NCBI GenBank assembly: GCA_013365325.1
Contig: JABVXV010000154.1
Span: 1-64,000, forward strand
Reading direction: 5' to 3'
From: Dipetalonema caudispina
Lineage: Eukaryota > Nematoda > Chromadorea > Rhabditida > Onchocercidae
DNA: 64,000 nt
Shown here: in pieces, positions 54,701-64,000 of the stretch
Layout of the letters: the number at the start of each line of letters is the position of its first letter
Position numbering within the stretch: position 1 is the stretch's first letter
Program-made: the position numbers and the translations under genes
Notes under the pieces: generated by a model
Database searches by the model: none
Told to the model about the DNA's origin: nothing
What the model saw: only the letters and a program-made list of their open reading frames with translations

Positions 54701-57700
54701 GAAGAAGAGAAAAACTAAAGAAAAATAAAACAAAATCTATCGTTAGTTCAATCAAAATTGGAAAATTTGCCACAAAGGAGATAGAAATGTTCTACCGTTG
54801 TATTATCCTTGTTAGTCAAGCTTAAGGTAAATAGTAAGCTAACCTGATCAGTGAATGTATTCTTAAGCTTTAGCCTTTAGAAATCAACCAATGGTATACG
54901 ATGGTAGGAGATGCAGTGACTGTGAACGAATAAATGAATGAATGAAAACATTGCAAAATCAATTTAAGCCTAGGCAAGCAAGCAAGTAAGCTGTATAATG
55001 GCCAAGATAGAGAATATAATGTATGAGGAAGTGGAAAAGAGGGATGAAGAGGAGATATTAGCAGGGCATTTCCGAGTAGCAGAAATATTAAGGCATATCC
55101 ATCTCATCGTCTACGGTATATTTGAAAGCCTATACATACATACTTGAATAATATTCACTCCTTCCTTCTATTCTCCTCACTTTTTCACCCTTTCTATCAA
55201 TTTCTTTTCAATTCTCCCTTACCTGAAAAGATATCTCATGTGACACTGGTACTAATTAACAACATATGACCAATTTACGGATCGATTTATTCTAATTCCA
55301 TAATTTAATGTGATCATTATAGCGTTTGTCATTTAACGATGAAATCAAATGACCAAAAGCATACAATACTCTTCTCTAATTTATTGAAGTTATTGAAAAT
55401 ATATATATATATATCCTATCCAGAAAAGTATTTATAAATTTCGATATAGATCTCACTCTCATATTCCAAATAAAACTCTCGAATAAGAATTAAACATTGT
55501 ATGTGATGTTATATTTTAAAGGAATTAATAAGAGGGAAAAAAAAACTCGTAACCATGAAGTAATAATCATTCTCTTCAATGCAAACGAATGAAAATGATT
55601 ACTTCAATAATTAGGTAAGCTAAGAAAAAATGCATGATAAGTTGTTTTCCTATAGAAAGAGAGCAATTATCATTTTTTTTATGTCTGTAAGAAAAATTTG
55701 CTGTTTTTTCTCAATATCACTATTTGTAATTTAACAAAAACAAGGATTAAAGTTGTGTAATTAAATATTCTAGGTTAACCTCTTTGATAATTATACCATA
55801 CTTTACTCCATGATATCATTAAATTCTTCGCCACAGTCATTCTTTCACAAGCTTAAATTCATTAATTTATTCCGCTACCAAAGTTAGCGAATCAGTTGTT
55901 TATGCAAAGCATTACCTTTTTTACTATTCGCGTATTTTAAATCATCTATTACTTATTGTTTGTATTATATTATTTAATTTCTCAAATTTTATAACTTACC
56001 TTTACTAAACGTGGAGAATAGAGCTCAACCGAAACAAATTTTTGCGGCAAAAAGAATTACTGAAGATGAGGAAGAAATTTCTGACACTAAATATCAAGAA
56101 TATTTATTAATTCTGAATGATGAAAAGAATTCAGCTGCATTTTTTTTCCCAAGTTTAATAAATTTCTATCTGACATTTGAAAGTCTCGCCTAATTTCTAA
56201 AAAATTTCCTAATCAAATTCAATCTAAAACACCATAGGGAGTATTGAGAATAACTTATGGAGATGAAAAAGAATGTTATTCAAATGCACTTCTGTTTCGC
56301 ATAACTGCCTTACCGGTATCTTTTTACAAGGAATTAAATTGCCCCTAACTTACATTAGATTCTTCGATTGGTGATAGTAGTAGTGGTGCAATTGCATGAT
56401 GAATACTATTTAGCATTATTAAACATCCAAAAAAAGTTCACAATATGAACCGTTCAAATTTTAATCCATCAATTCAGGATGAAGTAATTTATCAAACTTC
56501 AGTCAGCTATTTCAGGAAAAATTAATGAAATTCTTGAAAAATTTAGAATACTTACAACATGGAAATCGGGTTGTATGAAATGGTGGCAAGCCAAACAGGG
56601 AACGCTGATAGAAATTCATTTCCGAAGATTTGTAGCCACGAAAAAGTAGAATGATGCTGGAGACAGTGATGGAGGATCAAAATCAAGGCCCGACTTTTCG
56701 TATCAAAAAGAAATTGAGGGACTGGAAATGGTAAATGAAACGAAAAGGCTAATAACAATCATCCTGATGCTAGTCCTCCCTTTTCTTCACCCTTTTTGTT
56801 TGCAATATTTGAGAAATAGTCCACAGATAAAGCATTTTCTTTATAAAATAAGCCTAACGAGGCGGGCCTTATTTTGAATGCGGAATACCAGGTATTATAT
56901 ATCTTACTAAATGATCATAACAAAGCTTCAAAGGCCAATCTACCTTTTCTTCTTCCTTTTCCTCTTCATTTAATTCGTTTTGGAAGGAAGCTATACCACT
57001 TAATATCCTACTTTTTTCAGTATCAATCATCCATATTTCTAAAGCCACACCTTTTTAGAAATTACGATAACCCAGATTTTAGAATTGAAGATAAGTTACT
57101 TCAATAGGTTAATTTTTATATTCAGTCGGAGTACGCATAGAGAGTTGGTGGGAACAAGTAATTTGATCACTTCGACTCTAATTTAATCTCCGAAATATTA
57201 TAAAGCATACGAATAATCACATGAGGAAGGACTAATTGGAATATTTACTGCTTGATCCAAAATGTTATAACTATAAATTGCACGTTAAAACGTGAATAAA
57301 TTATTGGTCAGTAAATCCATTAATCTCCTTTTTCTCAAGACCTTATGCTTCCTAATGTGACTTAAAAAAAAAAAAAAACTACACGAAAAAAAAATCTAAT
57401 ACACGTAATAATATTTCATGAGATGATCGACCAGCTGTAGATAATTGCTAGTCAGTGATTATTTGCAAAGAGTGCTTTCGAAAATTTAGGAAACAACAAA
57501 GATAAATAGAAGATGTTCTAAATTAACAAGCCTAAACACTTTCATATGAGACTTCGCACCTCATATCGTATTACTCTTCATTAAACATTATTTCGATATG
57601 ATTAATAGATAATTTTCATGAAATTCTTACTACTTGTAAATCGTTTTTTTTAAACTCATTAATGTTTAAATTTTGTACGTTTTACTAAGTACGTTTCAAA

Positions 57701-60206
57701 GGAAATATTAAATAACATTTAAATACTATGGTTCCCGTAGCTAACACTGATAACCTGAGTGAAGAAAACGAGGATTTTCTGTTATAAATTCTCAACTTTC
57801 AGTTCAGTTTCAATTAAATATGAAAATGTTATAATTCGCGCTCCCGCATATTGAATACACAAACATATATGCAAATACAAGTAAACAAGTATATATATAT
57901 ATAGCTGAACTTCTGCTGTTATTGGAAATGATATCCGCGGATATAGAAAAATATGGAACAAGATAGGACTAGCTTTTCGAGCTGCTTATTTTGATGATTA
58001 ACTTCCAATTATAATTAATATTATATATATATAAATTTGTAATATGCACCTGCTCCTTTCGATTCTTTTCTCATAAATTCTCCCTCCCGCCCCAATTCCT
58101 GCTTGATATCCGCCGCTTGGACATCACCATTTCTTTTCTATTCCAAGCAACATTGTTTAATCCTTCATACAACATATTGAAATTTCATTCCATTTCTTTT
58201 TATTTTCAATCCATAATTACCAATAAAAATAAACAGAAATACACATGCAGAGATTGCATCTCCTTTCCTTATTTCTGTAGTGAATATAGATATTGAGAGA
58301 GAACCAAAGTTCAGTGTTTATGAATGCTTCAATTTCTCACTGCTTCCAAGGCCTTTGCAATATATTTGATATCGATAGAGGCACCATTATCATCAACTCA
58401 AACTTACTTAGCTTTCATTAGGTGTGGGAATAATCTTCAACTTATCGCTGTTTAAAAGTAACCTTCGTAGCTACTGTATCCATTCAATCGCATGCATTAT
58501 TAAAATTAAAAAATCCAAAATTTGATAGAGAACCAGAAATTCCGCACTCAAAAAGATAGTATGCTCACCTATACTAATTTAGTAAACCTTCGTCTTCGGT
58601 TTACGCTTCGAACGCATAAACGGCATTCGCTTGTTCCGTCTTCTGTAAGACAATTCTCGAGAGACAAAAATATACAAAATTAAAAAAATTGGAAAGAAAA
58701 AACTTACCATTAACTATTGGTTGTTGAGTGAGAATGAAGTGTTGTACCGTTTCACCACCATTATGACTAATAATCAACTTTGGTGATCGTTGCAAAAATA
58801 TCACTTGTGCCTTTTTCTAAACGAATTAATTTTAAATTTTGATAAAAATTATAATCCTTAACTTTTCGATAATTTTTCTGGCTCTTAAATATCAAAGTTC
58901 ATTTCATTTCAAGCCTCAAGCTTGCCTGGATATTTCCACTGTTTTATGAATTAAATCTTGATAAATTATTCATAATGGTTCTCATAAATTGTGGTAATTC
59001 GGTAATCCATTTCCTCTCAAATTTCTTTTATTTGCATTTCGTAAAAAGTGAGAATTGTTGAAAAAACCATAAAAGCTCCACAAGAAGTTAATTTCTTTTC
59101 TTCACAAAAAAACTCGAAAAACTCAAAAAACTCGATCATTCGATAGTTACTCTTTTCTTCCTCTATCCCTAGGAAAAGATGCTGTATGAAATAATGGCGA
59201 GTATTTAATTCAGAACAAAGAAAACCTGGGCTTTGCTGTAGCTGATTCCACTTATTTTTTATCATCAAAAGCAAGCAAGGTGTCAAAGATTGGATTTTAG
59301 GTTGACAATGTACATAAATTGAACTTTAATTCACAAATTTAAAATCCTTTCAGTAAACTCATTTACTGCACAAAGCAAACGAGATATCTAACCTTTTGTC
59401 AGCATCCTATACTTGGATCCAAAAGCAATCTTTATAATTCTTCTCCCTTTTTAGGAAACTTCTTATTGTCTATGATACGAATTTTATCCACTGTTTTTAG
59501 AACTTCTTTTATTTGTAGAATTTATTGATCAAGAATTATTTTTACACAAAAATTATTCAATTCATTCATTTGCTAATTTTACAAGGAGTTCAAGTATATG
59601 CTAATATTATTAATTATTTGCAAAAATATGACTGTAAGACAATAAACGGATTAAAGTAGAAATGTTGCTGCTTTTCCAGTTACTTGATTATTACTCAGTT
59701 AAATTATTCGACTGCAACTCTTTCTAGTTACATAAATTCATTTATTAAAATAATACTGCCAACCTAAACCTAAAACACCACCAATTTTTCTTATTAATTG
59801 GTAGGAAGGTCTGACTTGATTATAATCAAGCAGCAAAAAAGAAGTAGGATATCTCATAAATTCCGTCTCATATTATGCCAACAGTCGTGCACTTGTTTAC
59901 TGTGGTAATTATTGGAACTACAACTGTATAACTAAATATTTAACCATAAAGTTTTAATCTTAATTTGATTTGTAAATGAATTTCTTCCAATTATGAAAAT
60001 TTAATTATCGAACTAGTTTCAAACATTTCGTGGCATTCTGAATTTTTTAAATTAAGAGATTTTCGAAAAACTAAATGGAATTTAAGATAAAAGATTGAAA
60101 TTAAGAGTAAAAAATAAATTACAGGTTGCGATGATGTCGCTGGTTCGGTACTGCCTGATGTCGAAGGCACAGTAGTCATTGCTGCCGATACACTTTTCTT
60201 GGGCAT
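36733..60206 (-). CDS. daf-19: RFX-family transcription factor, DAF-19 homologue
   Basis: Eighteen exons: 60206-60123, 58816-58708, 50739-50337, 44176-44131, 43575-43453, 41859-41780, 41240-40986, 40380-40273, 40161-40055, 39832-39687, 39467-39349, 39180-39032, 38752-38494, 38217-38097, 37963-37881, 37755-37602, 37244-36971, 36800-36733. Every phase closes, giving 895 residues plus stop. ATG 60206 has an in-frame TGA upstream and a TTTTTCAG acceptor 35 bases before it. Residues 66-199 are Ala/Thr/Ser-rich with seven histidines (about 111-117). The winged-helix RFX domain spans about 245-330 ([49 protein letters not shown]). A Ser/Arg linker follows, then the RFX dimerisation region (about 440-790) with [19 protein letters not shown]-like [24 protein letters not shown] and [10 protein letters not shown]. 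Family members bind X-boxes and switch on cilium genes in sensory neurons. Introns of 6.2 and 8.0 kb separate the N-terminal exons, a layout that in C. elegans houses promoters of shorter isoforms. The least certain junction is the donor at 50337; AAC|GTGTTG nearby also fits the phase. Confidence 0.95.
42816..42844. repeat. (CA)n microsatellite
   Basis: CACA dinucleotides with one ATA interruption, inside the daf-19 intron that precedes the RFX DNA-binding exons. Confidence 0.9.
44594..44622 (-). CDS. Candidate alternative first exon of daf-19
   Basis: A 29-base segment reads ATG then ERCGRVKE and ends GAGTG|GTATAT, a good donor in phase 2. That is the phase required by the next daf-19 exon at 44176, 417 bases downstream on this strand. 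Use would give a short isoform beginning [10 protein letters not shown], then [12 protein letters not shown], and keeping the whole RFX domain. C. elegans daf-19 is known to make shorter isoforms from internal promoters, and this lies in the matching long intron. The frame and donor are seen; use as an exon is inference. Confidence 0.3.
45692..45900. other. Less AT-rich island in the long daf-19 intron
   Basis: A patch of more mixed composition than its surroundings that is open on both strands. It includes the palindrome CCCTTTAAAGGG at 45811-45822. No splice sites make it an exon. It may be a regulatory element of an internal promoter. Confidence 0.35.
46781..46794. promoter_or_regulatory. 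X-box-like RFX site inside the daf-19 intron
   Basis: GTTACCAAGGTATC matches the X-box form GTTNCC-NN-GGNAAC with one half-site mismatch and AA instead of AT in the middle. It lies in the intron where C. elegans daf-19 has an X-box-driven internal promoter. Chance occurrence cannot be excluded. Confidence 0.4.
47559..47601. repeat. Hairpin with 15-bp perfect arms
   Basis: TAGCTATACAGTAAA at 47559-47573 pairs exactly with TTTACTGTATAGCTA at 47587-47601 across a 13-base loop. It lies in the 6.2-kb daf-19 intron. It could be a small foldback element or an RNA stem. Pairing stops at the arm ends, which argues against a long transposon terminal repeat. Confidence 0.8.
48236..48259. repeat. (TA)n microsatellite
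   Basis: ATATAT run preceded by ACATA, within the 6.2-kb daf-19 intron. Confidence 0.8.
53365..53416. repeat. (ACAC/CATA)n simple repeat
   Basis: Alternating ACACAT, ACAC and CATA units inside the 8.0-kb daf-19 intron. A second, shorter CA-rich stretch follows at about 53556-53586. Confidence 0.85.
54381..54432. repeat. (GA)n plus (AATAGT)n compound microsatellite
   Basis: About ten GA dinucleotides run straight into irregular AATAGT/AAT units. It lies within the 8.0-kb daf-19 intron. Confidence 0.85.
56011..57107 (+). pseudogene. Broken plus-strand coding relic in a daf-19 intron
   Basis: Several stretches translate as normal-looking protein on the plus strand but in shifting frames and interrupted by stops. 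At 56011 the reading is [20 protein letters not shown] (then [12 protein letters not shown]). Near 56235 it is [20 protein letters not shown]. Near 56435 it is [20 protein letters not shown]. Near 56575 it is [20 protein letters not shown], then a stop, then [20 protein letters not shown]. The order on one strand and the loss of frame suggest a decayed gene copy or transposon-derived relic. I do not recognise the parent family. A live gene with very short exons is less likely because good splice sites are missing. Confidence 0.4.
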
Positions 60207-61132
60207 ATTGGGTCACTCGATGTTAGAATGACATAACAATCTGAAAAAGTATATAAGAAGTAATCATATGCTTGGAAATATATTGATCCCGCCAACAGTG
60301 AACCGAGCGAGTGAAGTTAAGATTTGGTAAAGATCAATGAGTGAAAAGTGAAGTGGGCAAAAGTAAAATCTTGAAAATATATTTTAACCATTGATTTCAT
60401 CAGTTAAACGATTTTTCTCATTACATTAACAGCAGGACATAAAAAAGAAGAGTCAAGCGTACACAGATGATAGAAAATCAAAAAAAAAAAAAAAAACACT
60501 AGATTAAAGACTACAGAAATTCTCAATGAATTCATATCTTTGACATGTTTATTTATACTGTTTCCACAGTTATTATGGAAATCTATCACGAAGAGTGTTT
60601 GAGATGCGGATAAAAATGACCTTTGATCCCTACCATTTAATACAAAAGTAGAGTTTGGAGGAAAATAAAATTAATTGTGAAAATATAAAACACGTGACAA
60701 TAATACGAGTTAAATTATATATAACTGAAAATGCATATGTAAAAAACACATTACATCATGTCGAATTATGAGTGGATAAAGAAAAATAGATGACCAAACA
60801 ATTTTTTAGAAGTAATGAAACTGAAGCTTTTCGAATAGCTGGTTAATTACTGAACTTTGTCAGTTACAATGGATTATGTCATGCTATGCAAATTTCATTA
60901 TGGGTAACATAAGTTTCATTCCATATCCGCGAATGCTATTTTTATGTCAAGCAATTTCTATCCAAGCATTTACGACATTGTGCAGAAAATTTTCAAATAA
61001 TTTTTATTAATTGATCTAGTGTCCATTTTCCTTCCCTTCTCGGCTATTATTTGCTACATTGATAAGGCTAGGAAACTGTTAATCTTTCACTCACATATCA
61101 ACTTCTTTATTTTTAAGTGTTAAGCGACTCAC

Positions 61133-61204
61133 AAAGAAGACTTCAGATTCGATAAATCCGAGCTTTCGAATTTCTAAGGATTGTTTCAGCTCATCCTCCA
61201 TTAC
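61133..61204 (-). CDS. Isolated exon-like segment, possible alternative daf-19 first exon
   Basis: It is bounded by TTACAG|GTAATGG and CTTCTTT|GTGAGT, the latter a strong donor. It holds 24 codons in phase 0 at both ends: VMEDELKQSLEIRKLGFIES, then EVFF. It is phase-compatible with daf-19 exon 2 at 58816. With the internal ATG just after the acceptor, it could be a trans-spliced alternative start (MEDELKQS...). It could instead belong to an unrelated upstream gene. The splice signals and charged composition are seen; the assignment is inference. Confidence 0.4.
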
Positions 61205-61573
61205 CTGTAACTTTTGCGGGTTTAAAAAAAGATGGAAATCCCAAATTTTCCTATTTATGATATAATATTTTGACAGATAATTAAAGTTCACAAATTTAAA
61301 TCAGATCAGTATTTCCCAATCGAAACTAACATTAAATTGAAAATTCAAACACTGATCAAAATCAAGTCGTTCAGTATATAACCAACTGATCTTGCATAGT
61401 TTTGCGGCAATAAAATAATACGTCTGAGGAATCTTAGATCAGGATTTTTCTTTTTTAACGTTATCTCAAGAATTAGCTTAATCAATTCGTTTTTCTTTTT
61501 ATTTCCTAAATTTGCTACTCTCTTCTTAAAGTATCTCTGTTTTTTCTCTCTTTTTCAGATAAAATGTATAAAT

Positions 61574-62091
61574 GTTATTGCTGCAACCGACGGCAACAAA
61601 CATATTATTTGTTGATAAATCAAATAATATATAGTCATAGAAACGGTAACGAAGGGAGAAAAGCAGTGAAATCATATAATACATGCATACATACATAATA
61701 CATACATACATACATACATACACACACACACATACACACACATACATACACATACACACGCATACACAAAAATATATATCTATACATCTATATATTTATA
61801 TATAAATATATAACATACATATACATACACACATGCAATATAATCTCTATGAATTCAATGAAAAGCGATGGTTAGCGGACTGCTGCTGTTTAATGGGGTA
61901 ACAAAAAGCGATACCTTGAAGAGCCTTAAATGGTTCGTTGCCTGGAGCAACCAACTGATAGCCATGTTTCACGGTGCTCTTCCATCCACAACGAAGTTGA
62001 AATTGAAAAAAAAGAAGTAAGCCTAATTTTATTCATTCTTTACCTCTTTTTATTGTATTCCATTTGACAGTAGCTTTGTTGTCACGGCAAC
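61574..62091. promoter_or_regulatory. Cluster of RFX/X-box half-sites upstream of daf-19
   Basis: Within about 520 bases there are two X-box-like inverted repeats, GTTGTCACGGCAAC (62078-62091) and GTTGCCTGGAGCAAC (61937-61951). There is also a weaker GTTATTGCTGCAAC (61574-61587) and single half-sites GGCAAC (61592-61597), GGTAAC (61645-61650) and GGTAAC (61897-61902). RFX proteins bind paired RGYAAC half-sites. The cluster is 1.4-1.9 kb upstream of the daf-19 start codon, so autoregulation is a natural reading. Control of a gene further upstream is the alternative. Confidence 0.5.
61681..61766. repeat. (CATA)n/(CA)n simple repeat
   Basis: CATA tetranucleotides grade into CACA dinucleotides between two groups of the X-box half-sites. 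The minus-strand Met/Cys/Val/Tyr-rich frame over it is a repeat artefact. Confidence 0.9.
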
Positions 62092-62466
62092 AAAAAATCC
62101 TCCTACTTTGTCTTTCAGAACACTATATTAACTTTCCTGCTGCTTTTCCTTTCTTTTTTTTTTGAAAAACTTAAAATATCAAAATCAGCAGATTCTATGC
62201 TGATATTCAAAGAAATTGACACTTCAGAAAAGCCTGCTAATTAATGATCTGCTTAGAGATTTGTTCACATACCTATAAGTTGACGTGTGAATGCAACAGA
62301 AGTAGCCGAATATAGCATGCGATACGCGGATTTAACGTGAAATGTCACGTAAGTTACATAGTTGATAGATGGTAAACATATTTATGAACGTATACCTCTT
62401 CAAGATATTTTAGTAAAATGGAAAAACGAAAACAAATGAAATTTATGAACGAAAAAGAGATCTCAC

Positions 62467-62562
62467 CCAAAATGGCACTGTGATCCGTTTCATGCATATA
62501 CTTTTGCAATATATTATTAAGTATGTGATGAATTCCAATATAGTCCTCGCTGTCATAAATGT
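62467..62562 (-). CDS. Exon of an unidentified upstream gene
   Basis: A 96-base segment lies between ATTTTCAG|ACATTT and TTTTGG|GTGAGA. It is phase 1 at both ends and encodes IYDSEDYIGIHHILNNILQK, then YMHETDHSAILG. The protein-like composition and both strong splice sites support a real minus-strand exon. Its neighbours were not found with matching phase: the 61133-61204 segment is phase 0, and the window ends 1.4 kb upstream. I do not recognise the family. It may belong to a gene lying mostly beyond the window, or to a longer daf-19 transcript. Confidence 0.45.
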
Positions 62563-64000
62563 CTGAAAATCAAAGTGAAAATTTAATTTTAAATTATCTT
62601 CAACTAAAAAAGTAAAAAAAAAAAATGGCACATAACAAGTGGGACAAAAATTATAAAATGTGCATTATATGTTATAGTTGTTATTTCTTTCAATAATTCA
62701 CAGTACATTCTTACACATTCATCACATTCAGCACTTAATTTTCAGGAAGTTTAATCAGGATATCATTCAAGCAATAATTTCCTGCATAAATGTACAGGAT
62801 ATTATTTATTTACATAAATTTTCCATACAAACATTCAGGATATCCATTAATCTATGACATTATAAAATTAAATAATGAAATGAATTAGCTTCATAAACCT
62901 TTCCGATTCCCATAAAAATCAGGAAAGAAATTCCTTTATCAGTAAATTCCTCGCTTACAAAAAAATAATTTTTTTTTAGACCAATCTATTGCAAACCATA
63001 ACTTGGCCCGTGAAATCTTAACCAGCGGGAGTTTAAATTTTATTTTGTGTGAATTAATTAATTTGATTTTGTGAGTTCAATACATCGATGTTTGTATTAT
63101 TAAAATGTTTTAAATTATCGTTTTGTACCCAAAAAAAAAAAAAAAAGAAAAAAAATGTTATTATCAATTATAATTTTGAAAAAATAAACATTTAAAATTT
63201 TCGGCTAATTTTTCGAAAAACTTCTAAAATCAAAAAAATTTTTATTTCGCAGAAGTTGAAATCATCTAAATTTCAAGATTGAAATCTACAATTTCAGATA
63301 TGCAAAAGTTAGAAGTATTATCTTGTTCAACTAACTTTAATCAAATAAGTTGTAAATCGTTCTGAATTCTAAAAAAGAATTGGGAAAAAGCTTCATTTTC
63401 CATTTGAGATTGATGAAATCTTTGTAATTTTTTAAATTATGAGAATTTATATCATATCCCTTAACAGTCGAAAATTTTAGTATTTTAAATTTAAAAGAGA
63501 TGAAATTCATTTCAAACTAACTTGCAAATTTTTTTCTTTTGTACAGCCGAAATCTTGAAGAGTTTTCACATATAAATTTTATTCTACTTGGAATAAAATT
63601 CAGAATACTTTGAGATTTAATTGAAATAAATCAAATGAACAAAATTTAAATAAGCAATGGTATTCTTTTAAGTGTTTGAACTTATTAGAACTCTACGTGT
63701 AACAATCCTACATTTCTACGTACGTCAATTTTCCATGAATATTTCAAAGTTACTCGATATGTTTAATTCATATGAATGGAATGGCTCAATAAATGAGTTA
63801 TGGTTAATTAAATCTACGCTTTCCAAATGTTCCTTAAAAATAATGTAAAAAAGTTTATTTATTAATATGTTTAAACAAATTTTTATTGATAAAATAATCG
63901 TAGTTTGGGAAAAGAACAATAATTTGTAAAATGTACATAAATGCTCGAATGAATAAAAGATTAAAATTTAGATTATAAATGAAAGTTTCGACAAATTTTT
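62563..64000. other. AT-rich DNA, nothing recognised
   Basis: Long A and T runs and short lysine/isoleucine/asparagine-rich frames. No exon with paired splice sites was found. It could be an intron or promoter of the gene that supplies the exon at 62467-62562. Confidence 0.5.

Noticed and set aside
61526..61759. Met/Cys/Val/Tyr-rich minus-strand frame
   Set aside because: It is a translation of the CATA/CA simple repeat.

Overview
The window is nuclear DNA of a nematode, most likely a filarial (spirurid) roundworm. It is very AT-rich, with many poly(A)/poly(T) runs and ATT, AT and CA microsatellites. Exons are short. Most introns are a few hundred bases, but some reach several kilobases, and most end in TTTTCAG- or TTTTAG-type acceptors. 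The multi-exon genes rebuild into proteins whose closest known relatives are C. elegans CUP-5, PINK-1 and DAF-19. The species assignment is inferred from composition and gene style; no diagnostic marker was searched.

All confident genes lie on the minus strand, so each reads from high to low coordinates. At 6726-12860 is a 13-exon mucolipin (TRPML, cup-5) gene encoding 642 residues, with all reading phases closing. At 17457-22856 is a PINK1-type mitochondrial kinase gene (pink-1). Its kinase core is clear, the junction after the first exon is uncertain, and two introns (probably three) start with GC instead of GT. At 26673-29090 is a two-exon gene for a 93-residue secreted protein of unknown function with a dibasic site. 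At 36733-60206 is an 18-exon RFX transcription factor gene (daf-19) encoding 895 residues and spread over 23.5 kb by introns of about 6.2 and 8.0 kb.

Upstream of daf-19 (61.1-62.6 kb) there are two isolated exon-like segments and a cluster of RFX half-sites, including two good X-box-like inverted repeats. This suggests feedback by the RFX protein on its own promoter or control of an upstream gene. Inside the long daf-19 introns are an X-box-like element, a 15-bp-arm hairpin, a short candidate alternative first exon, and a broken coding relic on the opposite strand.

The rest is intergenic or intronic AT-rich DNA with local duplications: a 131-bp tandem pair, a dispersed pair about 590 bp apart, and several 28-35 bp duplications. 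I saw no convincing tRNA, rRNA or SL RNA gene, no CRISPR array and no intact transposon. The genes do not form an obvious operon, since gaps between them are several kilobases. CUP-5 (lysosome) and PINK-1 (mitophagy) both act in organelle quality control, but their proximity here is probably coincidental.
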